In this document: positions 9,819 to 19,072 of the stretch, piece by piece
Layout: each line of letters starts with the position of its first letter
Numbering within the stretch: the first letter of the stretch is position 1
Assembly (NCBI GenBank): GCA_902464615.1
Contig: CABQKA010000004.1
Location: forward strand, 92,201 to 156,200
Direction of reading: 5' to 3'
DNA from: an uncultured Prevotella sp.
Lineage (GTDB): Bacteria; Bacteroidota; Bacteroidia; Bacteroidales; Bacteroidaceae
DNA length: 64,000 bases
Program-made: the position numbers and the translations under genes
Notes under the pieces: generated by a model
Told to the model about the DNA's origin: nothing
Database searches by the model: none
The model's input: the letters and a program-made list of their open reading frames with translations, nothing else

Positions 9819-9880
9819 CAGCCCGACAGGCTCGCCAGAGTCTGCGCCGAGTGCTTGATCAACCTCGTAAAAAACAAGAA

Positions 9881-10570
9881 ATGAAAGGAAATAAAGGTAT
9901 GGTAAGCCTCCCCTTCATGCTGTTGGGAGTGCTTTTTTGCGTTTGCCTGATTGCGGCAAACCTGTTGGAGACAAAACAAGTGACGTTGGGGCCGTTGGAG
10001 CTGACGGCCGGCCTGATCGTCTTCCCCGTGTCCTATATTATTAATGACTGTCTCGTAGAAGTCTGGGGATTCCGCAAGGCGCGGCTGGTCATCTGGCTGG
10101 GCTTTTTCATGAACTTCCTCTTTGTCCTTTTCGGTTTGGTGGCGGTGGCCTTGCCTGCCGCAGGTTATTGGACGGGGCAAGAAGGCTTCCGCGCTATTTT
10201 CGGCCTGGCACCGCGCATCGCCGGCGCTTCTTTCCTGGCGTTTTTGGTAGGGTCGTTTCTTAACGCTTACGTAATGAGCCGCATGAAAGTGCGGCAAGGC
10301 GGCCGCTGGTTTACGGTCCGCGCCCTCGTGTCGACGGTGGTGGGCGAGGGGGCCGATTCGCTCGTCTTCTTCCCGCTGGCCCTGGGCGGCGTAGTGCCTT
10401 GGCCCGTGTTGCCGGCCATGATATTGACCCAAGTAGCCCTGAAGACGCTTTACGAGTTGCTGGCTTTGCCTCTTACGGTGCGCGTGGTCCGGTGGATGAA
10501 ACGGGTGGAAGGTGAGGATGCCTACGATCGCGGTATCTCGTACAACGTGTTGAAATTCTATGAAATATGA
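9881..10570 (+). CDS. yhhQ: Queuosine precursor transporter, YhhQ/QPTR family
   Basis: A 229-residue inner-membrane protein of the YhhQ (TIGR00697) family, which takes up 7-deazaguanine precursors. About six hydrophobic segments are visible. Family motifs include [17 protein letters not shown] and, near residue 145, [15 protein letters not shown]. The start chosen is the ATG at 9881 because the promoter lies at 9788-9818, so upstream in-frame codons would not be transcribed. The stop overlaps the start of queC by 4 bp. Together they suggest the cell both makes preQ0 from GTP and salvages precursor. Confidence 0.9.
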   Translation: MKGNKGMVSLPFMLLGVLFCVCLIAANLLETKQVTLGPLELTAGLIVFPVSYIINDCLVEVWGFRKARLVIWLGFFMNFLFVLFGLVAVALPAAGYWTGQEGFRAIFGLAPRIAGASFLAFLVGSFLNAYVMSRMKVRQGGRWFTVRALVSTVVGEGADSLVFFPLALGGVVPWPVLPAMILTQVALKTLYELLALPLTVRVVRWMKRVEGEDAYDRGISYNVLKFYEI

Positions 10571-11253
10571 TGCAGATGAATCATGATAAGGCGCTGGTCG
10601 TATTCAGTGGCGGGCAGGACTCCACGACTTGCCTCTTTTGGGCCAAGGCCCGTTTCAAGGAAGTTTGGGCCCTGACGTTTGTTTACGGCCAGAAGCATGT
10701 AAAGGAAGTGGAGGTGGCGGAACGCATAGCGCGCACGGCCGGTGTGCATTTCGAAAGTATGGACGTGTCTTTCATCGGTCAGCTGGCGGAAAATTCGCTG
10801 ACGGATACTTCTATGAAAATGGACGAAACAAAGCCGGCGGGCAGTCCTCCCAATACGTTCGTACCCGGCCGCAATCTGTTCTTCCTGTCCATAGCCGCCG
10901 TCTATGCCCGCGAGCGCGGAATAAGCCATCTTGTAACGGGAGTGTCGCAGACGGACTATTCGGGATACCCGGATTGCCGCGACGCCTTTGTCAAAAGTTT
11001 GAACGTGACGCTGAATCTGGGCATGGACGAGCAGTTCGAGATTCACACGCCCTTGATGTGGCTGGACAAAAGCCAAACATGGGCCTTGGCGGATGACCTG
11101 GGCGTGTTTGACTTGGTACGCCGCGAGACACTGACGTGCTATAACGGCGTAGTGGGCGACGGTTGCGGCCACTGTCCGGCTTGTGCGCTGCGCCGCGCAG
11201 GCTTGGAGAAGTATCTGAAACAGAAAAAGGAGAAGGAAAATGCAGATGAATAA
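10567..11253 (+). CDS. queC: 7-cyano-7-deazaguanine (preQ0) synthase
   Basis: QueC (228 aa) converts 7-carboxy-7-deazaguanine and ammonia to preQ0 with ATP, in queuosine biosynthesis for tRNA wobble position 34. The ATP-pyrophosphatase P-loop SGGQDSTTC is at residues 14-22. The zinc-binding cysteines lie in [13 protein letters not shown] near residue 198. An alternative start at the second Met (10573) is possible. It overlaps yhhQ by 4 bp and the following gene by 14 bp, so translation is probably coupled. queD and queE are not in this window. Confidence 0.96.
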   Translation: MMQMNHDKALVVFSGGQDSTTCLFWAKARFKEVWALTFVYGQKHVKEVEVAERIARTAGVHFESMDVSFIGQLAENSLTDTSMKMDETKPAGSPPNTFVPGRNLFFLSIAAVYARERGISHLVTGVSQTDYSGYPDCRDAFVKSLNVTLNLGMDEQFEIHTPLMWLDKSQTWALADDLGVFDLVRRETLTCYNGVVGDGCGHCPACALRRAGLEKYLKQKKEKENADE

Positions 11254-12064
11254 GGTCTATGCGGCTTATTTTTCGCCGACACATACATCGCGCACTGTTG
11301 CGCAGGCAGTCGCAGTGGGGACGGAGTTGCCGTGTTGTGAGCTGGATGCGACTATGGAGCCTTTGTCCACTCCGCCGATGACGCCGGACGACTTGCTGAT
11401 TGCGGCAGTGCCGGTTTATGGCGGGAAAGTTGCGCCTCTGGCATTGAAGCGCATGGCGGCGCTTGCCGGGAACGGGACGCCGGCTTTGGCTGTCGTGGTC
11501 TATGGAAACCGGGCATTCGGCCATGCCGCTGTGGAGTTGTCTGCCTTTTTGAAGGAACGGGGCTTTTCGGTGGTCGGCGTGGCTGCTTTTGTGGGCGAAC
11601 ATTCCTATTGCTCCGTCGAAACGCCCATCGCCCCAGGCCGCCCGTCGGCTGCGGACCAGCGCGACGCCCGTCGGCTGGGGCAGGAGTTTGTAGCCAAATT
11701 GCGCTGGGGAAAGGTGGATTCAGTGCGTGCGTCGCGTTTGAAATGTCCGCCCAGTGGATGGCTTAATCAGTTGCGCTTTGTCAGGTTTGTCTTGGGTTAT
11801 CGGCGCGAAATGGCGCGCCGGCCTAAACAACTGCTTCCTGTGGCCGACCCTGCCCGCTGCGTGGGCTGCGGGCTTTGCGTGCGGGAGTGCCCGACTGGCG
11901 CCATAACGCTCGGCAAAGAACTTGAAACCAATGCGGCCAAATGCATACGGTGCGCGGCCTGTGTGAAGTGCTGCCCGCACGGGGCACGCAGCTACGCTAC
12001 GCCCTTTGCTCCCGTCTTGGCGCGCAATTTCGCCCGGCCGAAACGCAATGTGTGGGTGCTTTGA
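11240..12064 (+). CDS. EFR1-type flavodoxin-ferredoxin fusion protein
   Basis: A 274-residue electron-transfer protein. The N-terminal half is flavodoxin-like ([15 protein letters not shown] for FMN phosphate binding, then PVYGGKVAP). The C-terminal part holds two 4Fe-4S motifs, [12 protein letters not shown] (about 206-217) and [12 protein letters not shown] (about 235-246). This is the family usually named EFR1. The gene overlaps queC by 14 bp and lies before queF, so it is embedded in the queuosine operon. A role as electron donor to a radical-SAM or reductive step (for example QueE or QueG/QueH) is an inference from context only. Confidence 0.85.
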   Translation: MQMNKVYAAYFSPTHTSRTVAQAVAVGTELPCCELDATMEPLSTPPMTPDDLLIAAVPVYGGKVAPLALKRMAALAGNGTPALAVVVYGNRAFGHAAVELSAFLKERGFSVVGVAAFVGEHSYCSVETPIAPGRPSAADQRDARRLGQEFVAKLRWGKVDSVRASRLKCPPSGWLNQLRFVRFVLGYRREMARRPKQLLPVADPARCVGCGLCVRECPTGAITLGKELETNAAKCIRCAACVKCCPHGARSYATPFAPVLARNFARPKRNVWVL

Positions 12065-12097
12065 GCCTTATAGTTTAGATGTAGATAATAAGAAGAA

Positions 12098-12553
12098 ATG
12101 AGAATAGAAGAGAATTTGAAAGCTTTGGGCAAACAGACCCGATACCGTGACGACTATGCGCCGGAAGTGCTGGAAACCTTTGCGAACAAACACCCCGAGA
12201 ACGACTATTGGGTGCGCTTTAATTGCCCCGAATTTACAAGCTTATGCCCCATTACAGGCCAGCCCGACTTCGCAGAAATCCGCATCAGCTATTTGCCGGG
12301 AGAGCGTATGGTGGAAAGTAAAAGCCTTAAACTTTACCTGTTCAGCTTCCGCAATCACGGCGACTTTCACGAAGACTGCGTGAATATAATCATGAAAGAC
12401 CTTGTCCGCCTCATGGACCCCAAATATATAGAAGTCACAGGGCTTTTTACGCCGCGTGGGGGCATCAGCATTTATCCTTTTGCCAATTATGGACGTCCCG
12501 GTACGAAATATGAGGAACTGGCGGCCTACCGCCTGCGGCAGCACGATTTGTAG
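12098..12553 (+). CDS. queF: NADPH-dependent 7-cyano-7-deazaguanine reductase (preQ0 reductase)
   Basis: QueF (151 aa, unimodular short type) reduces the nitrile of preQ0 to the aminomethyl group of preQ1. The nucleophilic Cys sits in [14 protein letters not shown]. The NADPH-binding motif ESKSLKLY and the substrate-binding FHEDC follow in the usual order. It is the last gene of the cluster, 33 bp after the flavodoxin-ferredoxin gene. The downstream gene converges on it. Confidence 0.97.
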   Translation: MRIEENLKALGKQTRYRDDYAPEVLETFANKHPENDYWVRFNCPEFTSLCPITGQPDFAEIRISYLPGERMVESKSLKLYLFSFRNHGDFHEDCVNIIMKDLVRLMDPKYIEVTGLFTPRGGISIYPFANYGRPGTKYEELAAYRLRQHDL

Positions 12554-12591
12554 GCCTCTGTCTCAGTGTCGGGCAATACAGCCTGGAAGGG

Positions 12592-13041
12592 TCATTGCTT
12601 TTCCAGTTTCTCCCAAAATTCGTTCAGGTCATTCTCCAGGCCTTTCATCAGTTCGCCGTCGAGGATGACGACATCGTCGTCTACGAGATATAGTTCCGCA
12701 ATCGTTTCGTGTTCTTCATCGACCAGCACGAATGAATATGGCTTGAGGACATTAAGCTGTTCCCATGTGCTTTTGAATTTGGCGATACACTGGCGTAGCG
12801 GCGCTTGAATATCTTCGTAAAAATGTTCGTCAGAATTGTTGAGCCACTCTTCGACAACGCAGCGCGTCAGCTCTTCGTCATTGTCATCGAAGGCAAGCAG
12901 TTCGCCGCTTTCCTGCTTCACTTGAAGATGGATGTCTGTGAAGTGGGGCTCAAGACTGTTTTCAGAAAGTTTTGCGGCTACCTTGCGCAATGCCCGGTCA
13001 ATTTGTTGTAAGGTTTGTTCGGAAGCTGTCATTTTGTCCAT
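12592..13041 (-). CDS. Conserved acidic hypothetical protein
   Basis: 149 residues, strongly acidic (for example DDNDEELTR and LVDDDVVILDGELM), no signal peptide, membrane segment or catalytic motif that I recognise; probably cytoplasmic. The start at 13041 (MDKMTASEQ) is preferred to an upstream in-frame ATG because a -7 box TATATTTG lies at 13059-13066, within that longer frame. Single gene between convergent queF and divergent hexosaminidase. I do not assign a function. Confidence 0.75.
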   Translation of the reverse strand: MDKMTASEQTLQQIDRALRKVAAKLSENSLEPHFTDIHLQVKQESGELLAFDDNDEELTRCVVEEWLNNSDEHFYEDIQAPLRQCIAKFKSTWEQLNVLKPYSFVLVDEEHETIAELYLVDDDVVILDGELMKGLENDLNEFWEKLEKQ

Positions 13042-13058
13042 ATTGCGAAAGTGTAGTG

Positions 13059-13066
13059 CAAATATA
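13059..13066 (-). promoter_or_regulatory. -7 box TATATTTG for the acidic hypothetical gene
   Basis: TATATTTG on the minus strand, 17 bp before the chosen ATG; no clear -33 TTG at the usual distance. Confidence 0.5.
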
Positions 13067-13160
13067 CTATATTTCTTTAGCAATAGCTCCACTTGTTTTC
13101 TAAAAAAAGGCAGCATCGCAGAAAAAGTGATTTTGCCGTCGGAGATAAGGGAAAATCCTA

Positions 13161-13168
13161 TATATTTG
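13161..13168 (+). promoter_or_regulatory. -7 box TATATTTG for the GH20 gene
   Basis: TATATTTG 30 bp before the ATG at 13199. A TTTG at 13132-13135 is 25 bp away, longer than the usual 19-20. Confidence 0.55.
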
Positions 13169-13198
13169 TACGCAAGAATCGCAGCTCAATCATTAAAT

Positions 13199-15226
13199 AT
13201 GAAAAATATCCTGTCTAAAAGTTTGCTGGGCATGTTTTACGTTTTGTCCGGACTACCGCTGTCAGGCCAGCAGTTATTACCGCTTCCAAAGCAGGTCGAT
13301 TGGACTCCCGGGGCTTTCCGCCTGGATCGTTCCTGCCGCTTCGAGGCAGCAGCTCCTGCAAGTGAGGAGATGCTCCAATGGTTCCCCTTTTTGAAATGTT
13401 CTGCGTCAGGGGCGCAGCCTGCCGCGGAGGCCGTCTTGCAGTTAACTCCATTGACGGGCACGGAATCGCCCGAAGCATACCGGCTGCGCATCGTTCCCGA
13501 TACCATTGAGCTGTCGGCTGCTTCTGCTGAAGGATTTCTTCAGGGCAGTCGGACCTTGCGCCAATTGGTAGCTGGCGACAGCCTGCCTTGCTGTCTCATA
13601 TCCGATGCCCCTGCCTTCGCCTGGCGCGGCCTGATGCTCGACGTCTCCCGCCATTTTTTCCCGCTTTCTTTCCTGAAGAAGCAGGTCGACGTCATTGCTT
13701 CCTATAAAATGAACAGGCTGCATCTGCACCTCACGGATGCTGCCGGTTGGCGTATGGAAATCAAGCGTTATCCGGAACTGACGCGTGTGGCCGCCTGGCG
13801 TAAGGACTCTTTGTGGAAAACGTGGTGGAACGGTAGCCGCCAGTATGTGGAGGAAGGCACTCCCGGGGCTTATGGAGGATATTATACGCAAGAGGAGTTG
13901 CGCGACCTTGTGGTCTATGCCCGCCAACGGGGGATTACCATCGTTCCCGAGATTGAGATGCCCGGGCATTCTGAGGAAGTGCTTGCAGTCTATCCGGAAC
14001 TGTCGTGCACCCATGAGCCTTATGCCCAAGCGGATTTCTGCCCTGGTAACGAGGCTACGTTCCGTTTCCTTGAGCACGTGTTGGATGAAGTCATGGCCGT
14101 GTTTCCTTCGCGCGATATCCATATCGGTGGCGACGAAGCGGCGAAGCGTTCGTGGGGCGAATGCCCGCTGTGCCGCAAGCGTATGGCTGACGAAGGCTTG
14201 AAAGATGTCAATGGTTTGCAGGCTTATTTCGTCCGTCGTGTGGGGGAATATCTGAAAAACCATGGCCGGCGGCTGGTGGGCTGGGACGAAATCATTGCAG
14301 ACAGCCTGCCGCACGGTGCCACCGTGATGCTGTGGCGCGACACGGCTTTCGTGCACGACGCCGCCCGCCGCGGTTATGAGGTCGTCTTGGCCCCCGGGCG
14401 CTTTTGCTATCTGGATGCTTACCAGGACGCTCCGCCTTCTGAACCAGAGGCCATCGGCGGCTTCAGGCCGCTGTCCCATGTTTACAGCTATTCGCCTTTG
14501 AGCCATCTCTCTGCCGACGAGCGCCGGCACATTCGTGGCGTGCAGGGAAACCTGTGGACCGAATACATCGCAACGCCGGAACACGTGGAGCACATGCTTT
14601 ATCCCCGTTTGCTGGCTTTGGCCGAAATCGCCTGGCATGGAAGCCCCGCTTCCAGTTTCGATGATTTCCGCCGCCGCGCCGTCGCTGAGACGCAGCGGCT
14701 CCGGGCAGCGGGTGTCCATGCCTTTGACCTGACCCGCGAGAAAGGCGACCGCCCCGAGTCGCTCCGGCCTGTCCTTCACAAGGCGCGTGGAGCTAAGGTG
14801 ACATACCGCTACCCGTTCAACACCACTTATGCCGCAGCCGGCGACTCGGCGCTGACCGACGGTTTGTGCGGGGGATGGGACTATGCAGCGCCTTCTGCAT
14901 GGCAGGGATTCATTTCCGGTAAGCGTTTCGATGTGGTCATAGACCTTGGCCGCGTTGTTCCGGTGGAGCGTATCCTGACGCATTTCTTTCAAGCCAGCGG
15001 CGTGGAAATCTTTTATCCGGCGCGCTTTGCCATTTCCGTCTCGTCCGACGGGGAACATTACGTCACGCTGACCGACCGACGCCAGACCGTGGAGAAATTC
15101 GCCAAGCCCAGTGTGACGGAAATGGGGTGGGACGGTCCTGCCACGCCGGCACGCTACGTGCGTGTGCAGGCTGAGCCTGGCGAGTACGGCGGCTGGATTT
15201 TTACGGACGAGGTAGAGGTCTATTGA
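13199..15226 (+). CDS. Family 20 beta-N-acetylhexosaminidase
   Basis: A 675-residue exported glycoside hydrolase that removes terminal GlcNAc/GalNAc. Signal peptide at about 1-22 (LGMFYVLSGLPLSGQ). A GH20b-like N-terminal domain precedes the catalytic barrel, which begins at GLMLDVSRHFFP. The catalytic Asp-Glu pair of HIGGDEA is at residues 312-313. A C-terminal part (about 530-675) resembles an F5/8 or chitobiase-C-like carbohydrate-binding domain. The start is the ATG after the promoter; upstream in-frame codons overlap the divergent gene. Likely role is host-glycan (mucin, N-glycan) degradation in periplasm or at the surface. Confidence 0.94.
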   Translation: MKNILSKSLLGMFYVLSGLPLSGQQLLPLPKQVDWTPGAFRLDRSCRFEAAAPASEEMLQWFPFLKCSASGAQPAAEAVLQLTPLTGTESPEAYRLRIVPDTIELSAASAEGFLQGSRTLRQLVAGDSLPCCLISDAPAFAWRGLMLDVSRHFFPLSFLKKQVDVIASYKMNRLHLHLTDAAGWRMEIKRYPELTRVAAWRKDSLWKTWWNGSRQYVEEGTPGAYGGYYTQEELRDLVVYARQRGITIVPEIEMPGHSEEVLAVYPELSCTHEPYAQADFCPGNEATFRFLEHVLDEVMAVFPSRDIHIGGDEAAKRSWGECPLCRKRMADEGLKDVNGLQAYFVRRVGEYLKNHGRRLVGWDEIIADSLPHGATVMLWRDTAFVHDAARRGYEVVLAPGRFCYLDAYQDAPPSEPEAIGGFRPLSHVYSYSPLSHLSADERRHIRGVQGNLWTEYIATPEHVEHMLYPRLLALAEIAWHGSPASSFDDFRRRAVAETQRLRAAGVHAFDLTREKGDRPESLRPVLHKARGAKVTYRYPFNTTYAAAGDSALTDGLCGGWDYAAPSAWQGFISGKRFDVVIDLGRVVPVERILTHFFQASGVEIFYPARFAISVSSDGEHYVTLTDRRQTVEKFAKPSVTEMGWDGPATPARYVRVQAEPGEYGGWIFTDEVEVY

Positions 15227-15232
15227 GTCCGG

Positions 15233-16036
15233 TCAGGCTTGTGGCGCCTCCCCGTCGTTCAGCGACGGGAAGGCGCCGTCTTTTGTGCGGTCCAGCGGCC
15301 GGAAGCGGATGGCCGACCTGACGGCGGTGAGGCCTCCTGTCTTTTTTATTTCCACGGCGAAATCGAACGGGGAAACCTGGTCTACGTAAAAGTCGAGCCA
15401 CTCGCCGCAGTAGGTCTCCATGCAGTAGGCCATTTCAATGCGCTCTACGGCACAATTGTCGAACGTCTGTTTGGAAAACAGGTCGAGAACCATTTCAATG
15501 TAGCGGATGGAGTTGACGTGGCCGTTGATGTCGATGTCTGAGTAAAACGTCGGGCGGCGGTGCAGCGGGGTGCGGCTTTTTATGCGGATGCGGCCCGGCC
15601 CTTGGATAGGCAATGGGCGGTTTGCCACCACGGCGCCGGAAAATCCGCCGTCGGGCAATGCGGCCAGGTCGACCGGTTGGCGGGAGTCAATGTCAATGAG
15701 CGCCCATACCGTGTAGGCATATCCGTAGGCCGTGCCGTCCGGCGCGGTGAAAGAGTAGAGGCGGTCCGTGAACTGCCGGTATATGGCGCTTATCCAGGTG
15801 TTGAGGGTGTACGATTCCCATGTGCGGGGCATTTGGTTCAGTTCGACGACCAGTCGGGAAAGTACCCAGACATGGTGCCGGCGAATCATGGCATCGTAAC
15901 CGTAACCGATGCTTCCTGCGTGCAGGCTGGCACAGCGTAGCAGGTGGTTGCCCAGGCTTTGCCAGGAGAGGCTGCCCGTATAATCTTCGGAAAACGGTTC
16001 GACGGTGAAGTTGTAGTGTCCTGTCCTCGTGTCCAT
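15233..16036 (-). CDS. Acyl-ACP thioesterase
   Basis: 267 residues, double-hotdog fold of the FatA/FatB-like acyl-ACP thioesterase family. It hydrolyses acyl-ACP to free fatty acid in the cytosol. Two hotdog halves are visible, the first beginning YTGSLSWQSLGNHLL and the second carrying the active-site Asn-x-His in DINGHVNSIRYIEM. The start MDTRTGHYNF at 16036 matches where family members begin; a longer in-frame start at 16108 is less likely. Convergent with the hexosaminidase, with only 6 bp between stops. Confidence 0.93.
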   Translation of the reverse strand: MDTRTGHYNFTVEPFSEDYTGSLSWQSLGNHLLRCASLHAGSIGYGYDAMIRRHHVWVLSRLVVELNQMPRTWESYTLNTWISAIYRQFTDRLYSFTAPDGTAYGYAYTVWALIDIDSRQPVDLAALPDGGFSGAVVANRPLPIQGPGRIRIKSRTPLHRRPTFYSDIDINGHVNSIRYIEMVLDLFSKQTFDNCAVERIEMAYCMETYCGEWLDFYVDQVSPFDFAVEIKKTGGLTAVRSAIRFRPLDRTKDGAFPSLNDGEAPQA

Positions 16037-16173
16037 AGTGCTTGTGTCTTTTGAGGCTTCGTTCCGGCGCGCGCGGCCGCGCTGTGCGGGCAGAGCGCCG
16101 TATTGCAAAAATAGCGAATAATCCGCTAACGTACAACTGCCGGACGCGCTTTGCGCGGCGACTTTTTTCTCCG

Positions 16174-16236
16174 CAGGGCCTTAGCCTTGTAAAAATTCGC
16201 CCTATTCCCGTCGCCACGGGCCTTATGCCCGTTCTT
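16174..16236. repeat. Triple 21-bp palindromic repeat element 3
   Basis: Units start at 16174, 16195 and 16216. Unit 3 holds the clean core ACGGGCCTTATGCCCGT. It lies in the 326-bp divergent region between the thioesterase and the DUF6965-like gene; nothing else but the -7 box at 16327 is recognised there. Confidence 0.87.
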
Positions 16237-16326
16237 CTCCGGACGTCTGTGCCGTCTGCGCACCCGCAGCAGGCGGCTATATCGTTAAAACCAAGCTGCA
16301 TGGCGTCCTGTTCGGGCAAAAATGAG

Positions 16327-16334
16327 TAACTTTG
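16327..16334 (+). promoter_or_regulatory. -7 box TAACTTTG
   Basis: TAACTTTG 28 bp before the small gene at 16363; no clear -33 element. Confidence 0.55.
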
Positions 16335-16362
16335 CCGGGTCAAACGTGGAGTTGCAGAGGTT

Positions 16363-16617
16363 ATGATGGAGTATAAGAAGAAATATACAGTCCGGGAGAT
16401 GCAGGAGCTGGCCGGATGGTTTCAGCGCCATGCCGCAGAGTTGCCCGACACATTGCAGCTCGATGATGCCGCATTCTATAGCGATTTGAGATTTACCGTC
16501 GAAGGCTTTTTCAGTGTCTATGAGCAACATGGGGAAAAGCCTTCCTTTTCGGGAGAAATATACCAGTTGTTCCGCATCAAGGAACGGCTGGTGGAACTTG
16601 GCATAGCCGACGACTGA
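16363..16617 (+). CDS. Small DUF6965-like protein
   Basis: 84 residues, soluble, without signal peptide. The C-terminal two thirds (ELPDTLQLDDAAFYSDLRFT then FRIKERLVEL) resemble the short DUF6965 family of Bacteroidota, from memory rather than a search. Function is unknown. Two ATGs are possible, 16363 and 16366. It has its own -7 box and sits 121 bp before the acetylation cluster, so co-transcription with it is uncertain. Confidence 0.65.
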   Translation: MMEYKKKYTVREMQELAGWFQRHAAELPDTLQLDDAAFYSDLRFTVEGFFSVYEQHGEKPSFSGEIYQLFRIKERLVELGIADD

Positions 16618-16738
16618 GCCGGAGCGGACCCCCGCCGGAGAGAGACCCGGCCGCGATGCTTGCCCGGTGCGGATTTTGCCGCAGCCCTGCATCCGGATTT
16701 CCGAAACAATGTTTTACCAATAGACAGCAAAGCAAATC

Positions 16739-18106
16739 ATGAAGAACGGCGTATGCCGCACAGCCTTATTCCTGTGCCTGGTAGTTGTGGCCCTGCTGGC
16801 GCTTCGCCTTATGCCGGCAGCCAACGTGGCGGGACACGATATGGATTCCGTGGATTTCCTTTCGGACGTGATGGCGGAGCCTGAGCCAGAGCCGGAACTG
16901 CCGGCCCCGCCTGCTGTTGTACCCCAAGAAAAGGCCAAGGCGCAGGCCGTCGTACGGGACACGTGCCGGCCCGGGATGGTGTGTATAGAGGACTATGCGG
17001 CCGACTCTTCGCGGCATGGCATGCTGGCGTTCTATCGCGCGTTGTCTGCCCGCGCGGAGCTGGGCCGGCCTGTGCGTATCGCCTATTTCGGCGATTCCTA
17101 TATAGAGGGCGACATCCTGACGGCCGATTTGCGCGCTTACCTGCAACGGCATTTCGGCGGCTGCGGCGTGGGATTTGTGGACATCGCTTCACCTTTTACC
17201 AAACTCCGCTCCTCCGTGGGCCACAGCGCCTCGGGCTGGACCGAACACAATGTGCTGGAAAAAGGCGGTTGCGACCGTGCCTTGCTGGGCATCAGCCAGC
17301 GCTACGCCATACCTTCGGAAGGAGCTACCGTGACCTATCGCGGCGTGCGCGATTATGCCCGCCTGGATAGCTTCGACGTGGCCACACTTTACCTGGCTTC
17401 CGCTTCGTCCCTCTCCGTGAGCGTCACGCCCGATGCCGCCGAAGCTGTGGAATATGCCACCGCCGGAACCGGGAAAGTGGAAGCCGTGGCAGAGCGGGGC
17501 ACAATGGGCAAGGTGCGTTTCCGCCTGGACAATGTAGGCCGCGCCGTCTGCTACGGCGTGGCGCTCGAAGGCACACGCGGTGTCACGTTGGACAACTTTT
17601 CGCTTCGCGGCAGTAGCGGCGTTCCCTTGGCCTCGGTTCCGGAGACCCATCTGGCCCAGCTCAATGCGGTGCGGCCTTATGACCTCATTGTGTTGCAGTT
17701 CGGGCTGAATGTGGCTTCAAAGAAACAGTTGAAGTACGATGCCTATGTGCGCCAGATGCGCCGTGTCGTGGACCACTTGAAACGTTCCTTTCCGGAAGCG
17801 GGCATCCTCATCGTCAGCGTGGGCGACCGTGAGGACCGCATAGACGGGGAACTGCGCACCATGCCAGGTGTCAAGGCGCTTGTCCGTTACCAGCAGAACC
17901 TGGCCGCGGAGGAAGGAGTAGCCTTCTGGAATCTGTACGAAGCGATGGGCGGCGAAGGGGCTATACGCCGCATGGCGCAGGCATCGCCCCCGGAGGCGGG
18001 CAAAGACTACACGCACATTAACCGCCGGGGAGGTAAACGCATAGCCGGCATCCTTTATAAAGCCATGCTTCATGGCTACGAACAATATCAGCAGCAAAGC
18101 AGATGA
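16739..18106 (+). CDS. SGNH/GDSL-fold membrane-anchored protein, O-acetylation cluster
   Basis: 455 residues. An N-terminal anchor (about 8-28) is followed by an acidic, proline-rich linker (EPEPEPELPAPP, about 47-58) and a periplasmic SGNH domain. Block I is AYFGDSYIEGD with the nucleophile Ser120; the Gly/Asn block is in IVLQFGLNVA. The C-terminal block reads DYTHINRRGG, which keeps the Asp-x-x-His dyad. The final bases overlap the next SGNH gene (ATGA-type), and an MBOAT gene follows. By analogy with AlgJ/AlgX or PatB it probably transfers acetyl groups to a cell-envelope polymer; the polymer is unknown. Confidence 0.85.
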   Translation: MKNGVCRTALFLCLVVVALLALRLMPAANVAGHDMDSVDFLSDVMAEPEPEPELPAPPAVVPQEKAKAQAVVRDTCRPGMVCIEDYAADSSRHGMLAFYRALSARAELGRPVRIAYFGDSYIEGDILTADLRAYLQRHFGGCGVGFVDIASPFTKLRSSVGHSASGWTEHNVLEKGGCDRALLGISQRYAIPSEGATVTYRGVRDYARLDSFDVATLYLASASSLSVSVTPDAAEAVEYATAGTGKVEAVAERGTMGKVRFRLDNVGRAVCYGVALEGTRGVTLDNFSLRGSSGVPLASVPETHLAQLNAVRPYDLIVLQFGLNVASKKQLKYDAYVRQMRRVVDHLKRSFPEAGILIVSVGDREDRIDGELRTMPGVKALVRYQQNLAAEEGVAFWNLYEAMGGEGAIRRMAQASPPEAGKDYTHINRRGGKRIAGILYKAMLHGYEQYQQQSR

Positions 18107-19056
18107 TGAATACTAAGTTTAAGAACATAAAGTGGATTCTGATTACAGCCTTCGGGCTGGGGTATTTTGTGGCGACGGCCACTGCCGGACCGGAATATGG
18201 ACCCGGCGACGAACTGGGCGCGGCCGATGCCGTCGAGGCGGCCCGGCCCAGCAGCAGGTGGCAGCCTGTGGAAGTGGACAGCTCGATGCCTTCTTCTTTC
18301 AGGGACAGGAAGCCGAACGTCATTAACCGGGCCGATGCGCTTTATGGGGTATTCGACATACTCTGCCACAGCGGCCGTCCGCTTCGTGTCCTTCAGCTGG
18401 GCGATTCGCATGTGGCTGGAGGCGATTATCCGGCAGCAGTGCGCAGTACGCTCGAGGAGGCTTGGGGAAAGGCGGAGAACGATACGGCCGGATATGGCAT
18501 CGTTTATAAATATATAGCCCGCAACGGGGCGACGGCGGCGCAGTTTGCCACGACAGACCGGATGAAACAAGTGGCTGCCGCATGTCCCGACCTCATCATC
18601 CTGTCGTTCGGAACGAACGAATGCCACGGCATGGGCTATCGCGAGGAACTGCATCGCGTACAGTTGGAGGATTTTTATGAAATGTTGTGTGAAACATGTC
18701 CCGAGGCAATCGTCATGATAACGACTCCTCCCGGCGATTATCTGACCTCACGACGGGTGACTTACGTCAGGCGCAGCAAGGGGGGGAAACGCCGCCGCGT
18801 GGTCCGTTCCAACTCTAAGGTAAATCCGATGAGCGCACGTTGCGCGGCGGCTCTGGAAAGTTTCGGAGCAGAGCACAACTTGGCTGTATGGGATTTGAAT
18901 ACGATAGTGGGCGGAGACGTCGCCGTGCGCAATTGGACGGCAGCCCACATGATGCGTCCGGACCGCATACATTTCACCGCAGAGGGATACCAGCTGCACG
19001 GCCGTTTGCTGGGCGAAGCTATCCTGCATGCTTATAACGACTATTTGACGCACTGA
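18103..19056 (+). CDS. Second SGNH/GDSL-fold protein of the cluster
   Basis: 317 residues with signal peptide (WILITAFGLGYFVATATA, about 11-28). It carries a complete SGNH set: LQLGDSHVAGG (nucleophile Ser102), a Gly block in the IARNGATAAQ region, SFGTNECHG with Asn, and a DRIHFTAEGY block with the Asp-His pair. It starts inside the end of the preceding gene (4-bp overlap) and is followed 16 bp later by MBOAT. Having two different SGNH proteins with one MBOAT parallels AlgJ plus AlgX with AlgI. It may instead be an esterase removing the same group. Confidence 0.86.
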   Translation: MMNTKFKNIKWILITAFGLGYFVATATAGPEYGPGDELGAADAVEAARPSSRWQPVEVDSSMPSSFRDRKPNVINRADALYGVFDILCHSGRPLRVLQLGDSHVAGGDYPAAVRSTLEEAWGKAENDTAGYGIVYKYIARNGATAAQFATTDRMKQVAAACPDLIILSFGTNECHGMGYREELHRVQLEDFYEMLCETCPEAIVMITTPPGDYLTSRRVTYVRRSKGGKRRRVVRSNSKVNPMSARCAAALESFGAEHNLAVWDLNTIVGGDVAVRNWTAAHMMRPDRIHFTAEGYQLHGRLLGEAILHAYNDYLTH

Positions 19057-19072
19057 AAGCCTTCGCTGTTTT

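Noticed and set aside
9819..9880. preQ1 riboswitch before the queuosine operon
   Set aside because: The leader is only about 55 nt and shows neither the class I stem-loop with A-rich tail nor a terminator or sequestered start.
12932..13198. N-terminal extension of the GH20 gene
   Set aside because: The frame is open upstream, but it overlaps the divergent gene and its promoter, and the signal peptide begins at 13199.
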